Assembly: GCA_054601695.1 (NCBI GenBank)
Contig: BAAHQB010000131.1
Span: 62,001-126,000, forward strand
From: Amorphochlora amoebiformis
Lineage: Eukaryota; Cercozoa; Chlorarachniophyceae
Length of the DNA: 64,000 bases
Direction: 5' to 3'
In this document: piece by piece, positions 61,046 through 64,000 of the stretch
Layout: each line of letters starts with the position of its first letter
How positions within the stretch are numbered: position 1 is the stretch's first letter
Position numbers and translations under genes: made by a program
Notes under the pieces: generated by a model
Database searches by the model: none
The model's input: the letters and a program-made list of their open reading frames with translations, nothing else
Told to the model about the DNA's origin: nothing

Positions 61046-62071
61046 AAATCAGTCTATAACCAACACTCAGAGACAACACTCAGTAATTAACGCTCAGTAA
61101 GCAACACTCGAAACTAAAAGGGAAGGAAACCGAGAGAAAAGAAGAAAAAAAGTCGCCAGGGTCTCAGCGACTGCTTAACCCCCTAGAGAGAGCTCATCTT
61201 CCTCTCTCAAATCTCTTTTCCTCTTATCTCTCCTCTTATCTCTCCTCAAGATGGTGGACAACACACCTTCTGAGGGTGACATTAAGGCGCACTAGTTGTC
61301 CGTATATGTAACTATGTATTCCAATTTCCAAGCTGATTAGTTGACTGAAACTTAGACAGCCTCTAGTTGCTGTGAGTGATCAAAAATACATCATCTCAGA
61401 TGATTATCCCGAAGTTTAAGATTCCATTAACATGTATCCAGTCGATCCGTGGGCAATTTTTCTCCCATTGGAACTTATAAACTTTTTTAACGCGTGTAAT
61501 TTCTAGAATCTAGAGAAACTGAGTGCATGAAAACTAGCTGGTAAAAAAACTTTGAGCGACATATATCTAGATATATTTGTGTCGTTTCTGAATAGATATA
61601 CTATGCTGCAATCTAGACATCTGACCTGTAGTAATTAGCTAGGCTGGGGCTGTTAAGGTGGGGTATACCTGGTCGTGACAACTATAAGAATCTAGAGAAT
61701 CCAGTAGTAATACTATATAGATTTGTGCTAGATAAACTGCTGGCTAGTAAGCGCTTAGTAAGACTTAGCATATAATCTCTAGAATCTAGAGTCTACTACG
61801 ATATACATTATAATATATATACGTATATATATACTAGCTAGATATACTAGATATATGTGTGTATATATATTTATACTATTCATTGAGATATCATACAATA
61901 CTAGAATACTCTAGTAAACCGAAACAGTATATATTCTAGTATTTATACTATTCAATACTAGTAAACCCTAGAAACAGGAAATCCATAATCTATAAAATAA
62001 GAAAATTCGATTTGATAATTAATGACCTAGATGACTAGAATGATTAGACACACCCGCCTAGACACCAACCA
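61046..62071. other. Convergent 3' intergenic region, CTAG-rich
   Basis: Between the stop codons of the presequence protein (plus) and the right-edge gene (minus). About 1 kb with almost no microsatellite. CTAG and TCTAGA/ACTAGA motifs are dense from 61325 to 61975. There are purine-rich and pyrimidine-rich patches at 61110-61255. No exon with supporting splice sites was found. Short frames exist but have no phase partner. Confidence 0.5.
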
Positions 62072-62343
62072 TTAAAACTTATTCTTCAGAATGGCGGGAC
62101 CGTTTTTAGACACCAAGTTCGTGGCTTCCTTAAGACATAGCTTAATTATAATCTTTTGGCTTGCAAGATCTAGGCCATTAAATATCGCGCAATTGCTTTC
62201 GCCCTGTTAAAAACGTTATTTATATACGATATATGTATAATATCTAAATAATATCTCTCTATATATAAGATGTATATATATATATATATATGTGAGCAAT
62301 GGAGATGGATGATATGTTCGAATATAACTAAGTTAATATATTC

Positions 62344-62374
<31 letters not shown>

Positions 62375-62414
62375 ATGTATATCTACATACTGGCACATGT
62401 ATATATTTAGATAT

Positions 62415-62470
<56 letters not shown>

Positions 62471-62587
62471 ACGATGATACTATATACTTATATACATATA
62501 ATATATATCTATATATATCATAGTATCACAATAATATTAACCATAAGCCTATAATGACTATATAGTAATGATGACTATATACTTATA

Positions 62588-62626
<39 letters not shown>

Positions 62627-62851
62627 TACATATTATATATCACAATGGTAATAACAGTAATAATAATAATATCTAATACATATATATTACAATGGTAATA
62701 ACAATAATAATAATAATAATACTACTACTAATAAGAATAATATTATTAATAATAAGAATAATAATAATAAAACGCGTCATTATAATATCACAATAATATT
62801 AACCATAGGGCTATAATGATTATATAGTAATAATGAAACTATATACTTATA

Positions 62852-62901
<50 letters not shown>

Positions 62902-63210
62902 CACATATTATAATATATATATGTACATATATATATATTTATATATATATATATATATATACCTTATTATTTGAATCGAGTAGAAAGTCTTCGTGCGCGT
63001 CATTTGCAAGCTCGACAGCTACCTATATTATATAAATATATATATATATATTCACATATTCACATATACATATACATATATATATATATATATTGATATA
63101 TATATATATATACATATAATATATACATATATATATATATATATATATTATGTATTTAAGAAATCTTGAGCTAGACGATTACCTGCATTTAATACGTACA
63201 TATTACATAT

Positions 63211-63246
<36 letters not shown>

Positions 63247-63334
63247 ATATATATATACACATATATATATATATATATATATATATCCATATACACTCAT
63301 ACATATATATATTTAAAATATACACACACATATA

Positions 63335-63416
<82 letters not shown>

Positions 63417-63474
63417 AATACAGTTGTTGCAGATATTCTCCAGTGGAAGTATGATACATACATGTATATATATG

Positions 63475-63510
<36 letters not shown>

Positions 63511-63543
63511 TATATATAATTATATATATACCGATATATATAT

Positions 63544-63580
<37 letters not shown>

Positions 63581-63633
63581 ATATTTAACATAATACCATT
63601 TGAAGATCTTTTGTTTATTAACCTGCCAGACTA

Positions 63634-63726
<93 letters not shown>

Positions 63727-63755
63727 TTAATTTAATATGTAATATAATACCTAAG

Positions 63756-63787
<32 letters not shown>

Positions 63788-63878
63788 ATATGTAAATACC
63801 ATTTCAAGATCTTTTTGTTTATTAATCTGCCCCACCAGTTTCGACATCACACTTCGTAAACGGTTCTCAACCACATAT
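62072..63878 (-). CDS. Unidentified gene, last three exons (5' part beyond right edge)
   Basis: Exons in transcript order: 63878-63800 (opens with one base, then [20 protein letters not shown] then QKDLEM), 63022-62963 ([20 protein letters not shown]), 62203-62072 ([20 protein letters not shown] then [20 protein letters not shown] then NKF, stop TAA). Phase 0 at the two internal joins. The last exon is in ordinary non-repeat sequence with acceptor TTTTTAACAG. The residues look like a real mixed helical protein, but I do not recognise a family. Truncated copies of the first exon's middle/3' part lie at 63598-63623 (with a 1-bp deletion) and at the right edge. A broken copy of the second lies near 63150-63192. 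Confidence 0.55.
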
Positions 63879-64000
63879 CTATATATACATATCAACATAT
63901 CTATATCTACATATCTACATATCTACATATCTATATATATATATATATACATATACATACATATATATATATCTTTTTGTTTTTTAATCTGTCACACTAG

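Noticed and set aside
63598-63623. Extra exon VNKQKIFKW in the right-edge gene
   Set aside because: A truncated copy of the 63800-63878 exon with a 1-bp deletion; its 26-bp length would break the frame.

Overview
This window is nuclear DNA of a eukaryote, almost certainly a protist or alga that I cannot place further. It shows GT-AG introns everywhere, vertebrate/fungal/stramenopile-type telomeric repeats (TTAGGG/CCCTAA) and a very high load of (TA)n microsatellite. No RNA gene, CRISPR array, insertion sequence or bacterial-type operon was seen. The many long open frames that read as poly-YI, RE, LS, TL or NPNP are simple repeats, not genes. Real coding sequence lies in small exons (24-144 bp, one of 699 bp). 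I recovered these by finding splice sites at the edges of repeat arrays and requiring reading phase to carry across every intron. My models add up to about 5.4 kb of coding sequence, about 8.5% of the window.

Layout: (1) minus strand, about 26806 to beyond base 1: a long coiled-coil protein, 37 exons and at least 916 codons, with its C-terminus outside the window. (2) plus, 27038-32369: a 148-residue protein related to the UPF0587/CZIB (C1orf123) family that lacks the usual CXXC cysteines. (3) minus, 39060-33558 (5' end not resolved): a small protein with a Lys-rich tail, not identified. (4) minus, 58069-41285: a complete 23-exon, 400-residue homologue of the spliceosomal RNA-binding factor Cwc2/RBM22 (Torus + CCCH zinc finger + RRM). 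(5) plus, 58616-61045: a 134-residue protein with an N-terminal signal peptide followed by a basic Ser/Thr/Arg/Met segment, which could be a bipartite plastid-type presequence. (6) minus, right edge to 62072: the 3' part of an unidentified gene.

Genes 1/2 and 4/5 are divergent pairs. Each shared 5' region is free of (TA)n and carries a cluster of GTCAC/GTGAC motifs. Genes 2/3 and 5/6 are convergent, with (TA)n-poor, CTAG-rich DNA between them. Everything else is intron, and the introns are almost wholly simple repeat: (TA)n; purine/pyrimidine tracts always oriented with pyrimidines on the transcribed RNA; and telomeric arrays in both orientations. Arrays commonly begin exactly at the 5' splice site. 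Many exons also have truncated tandem copies carrying an intact splice site, so the spliceosome must discriminate real from decoy sites. This intron architecture, rather than any single gene, is the most unusual thing here.
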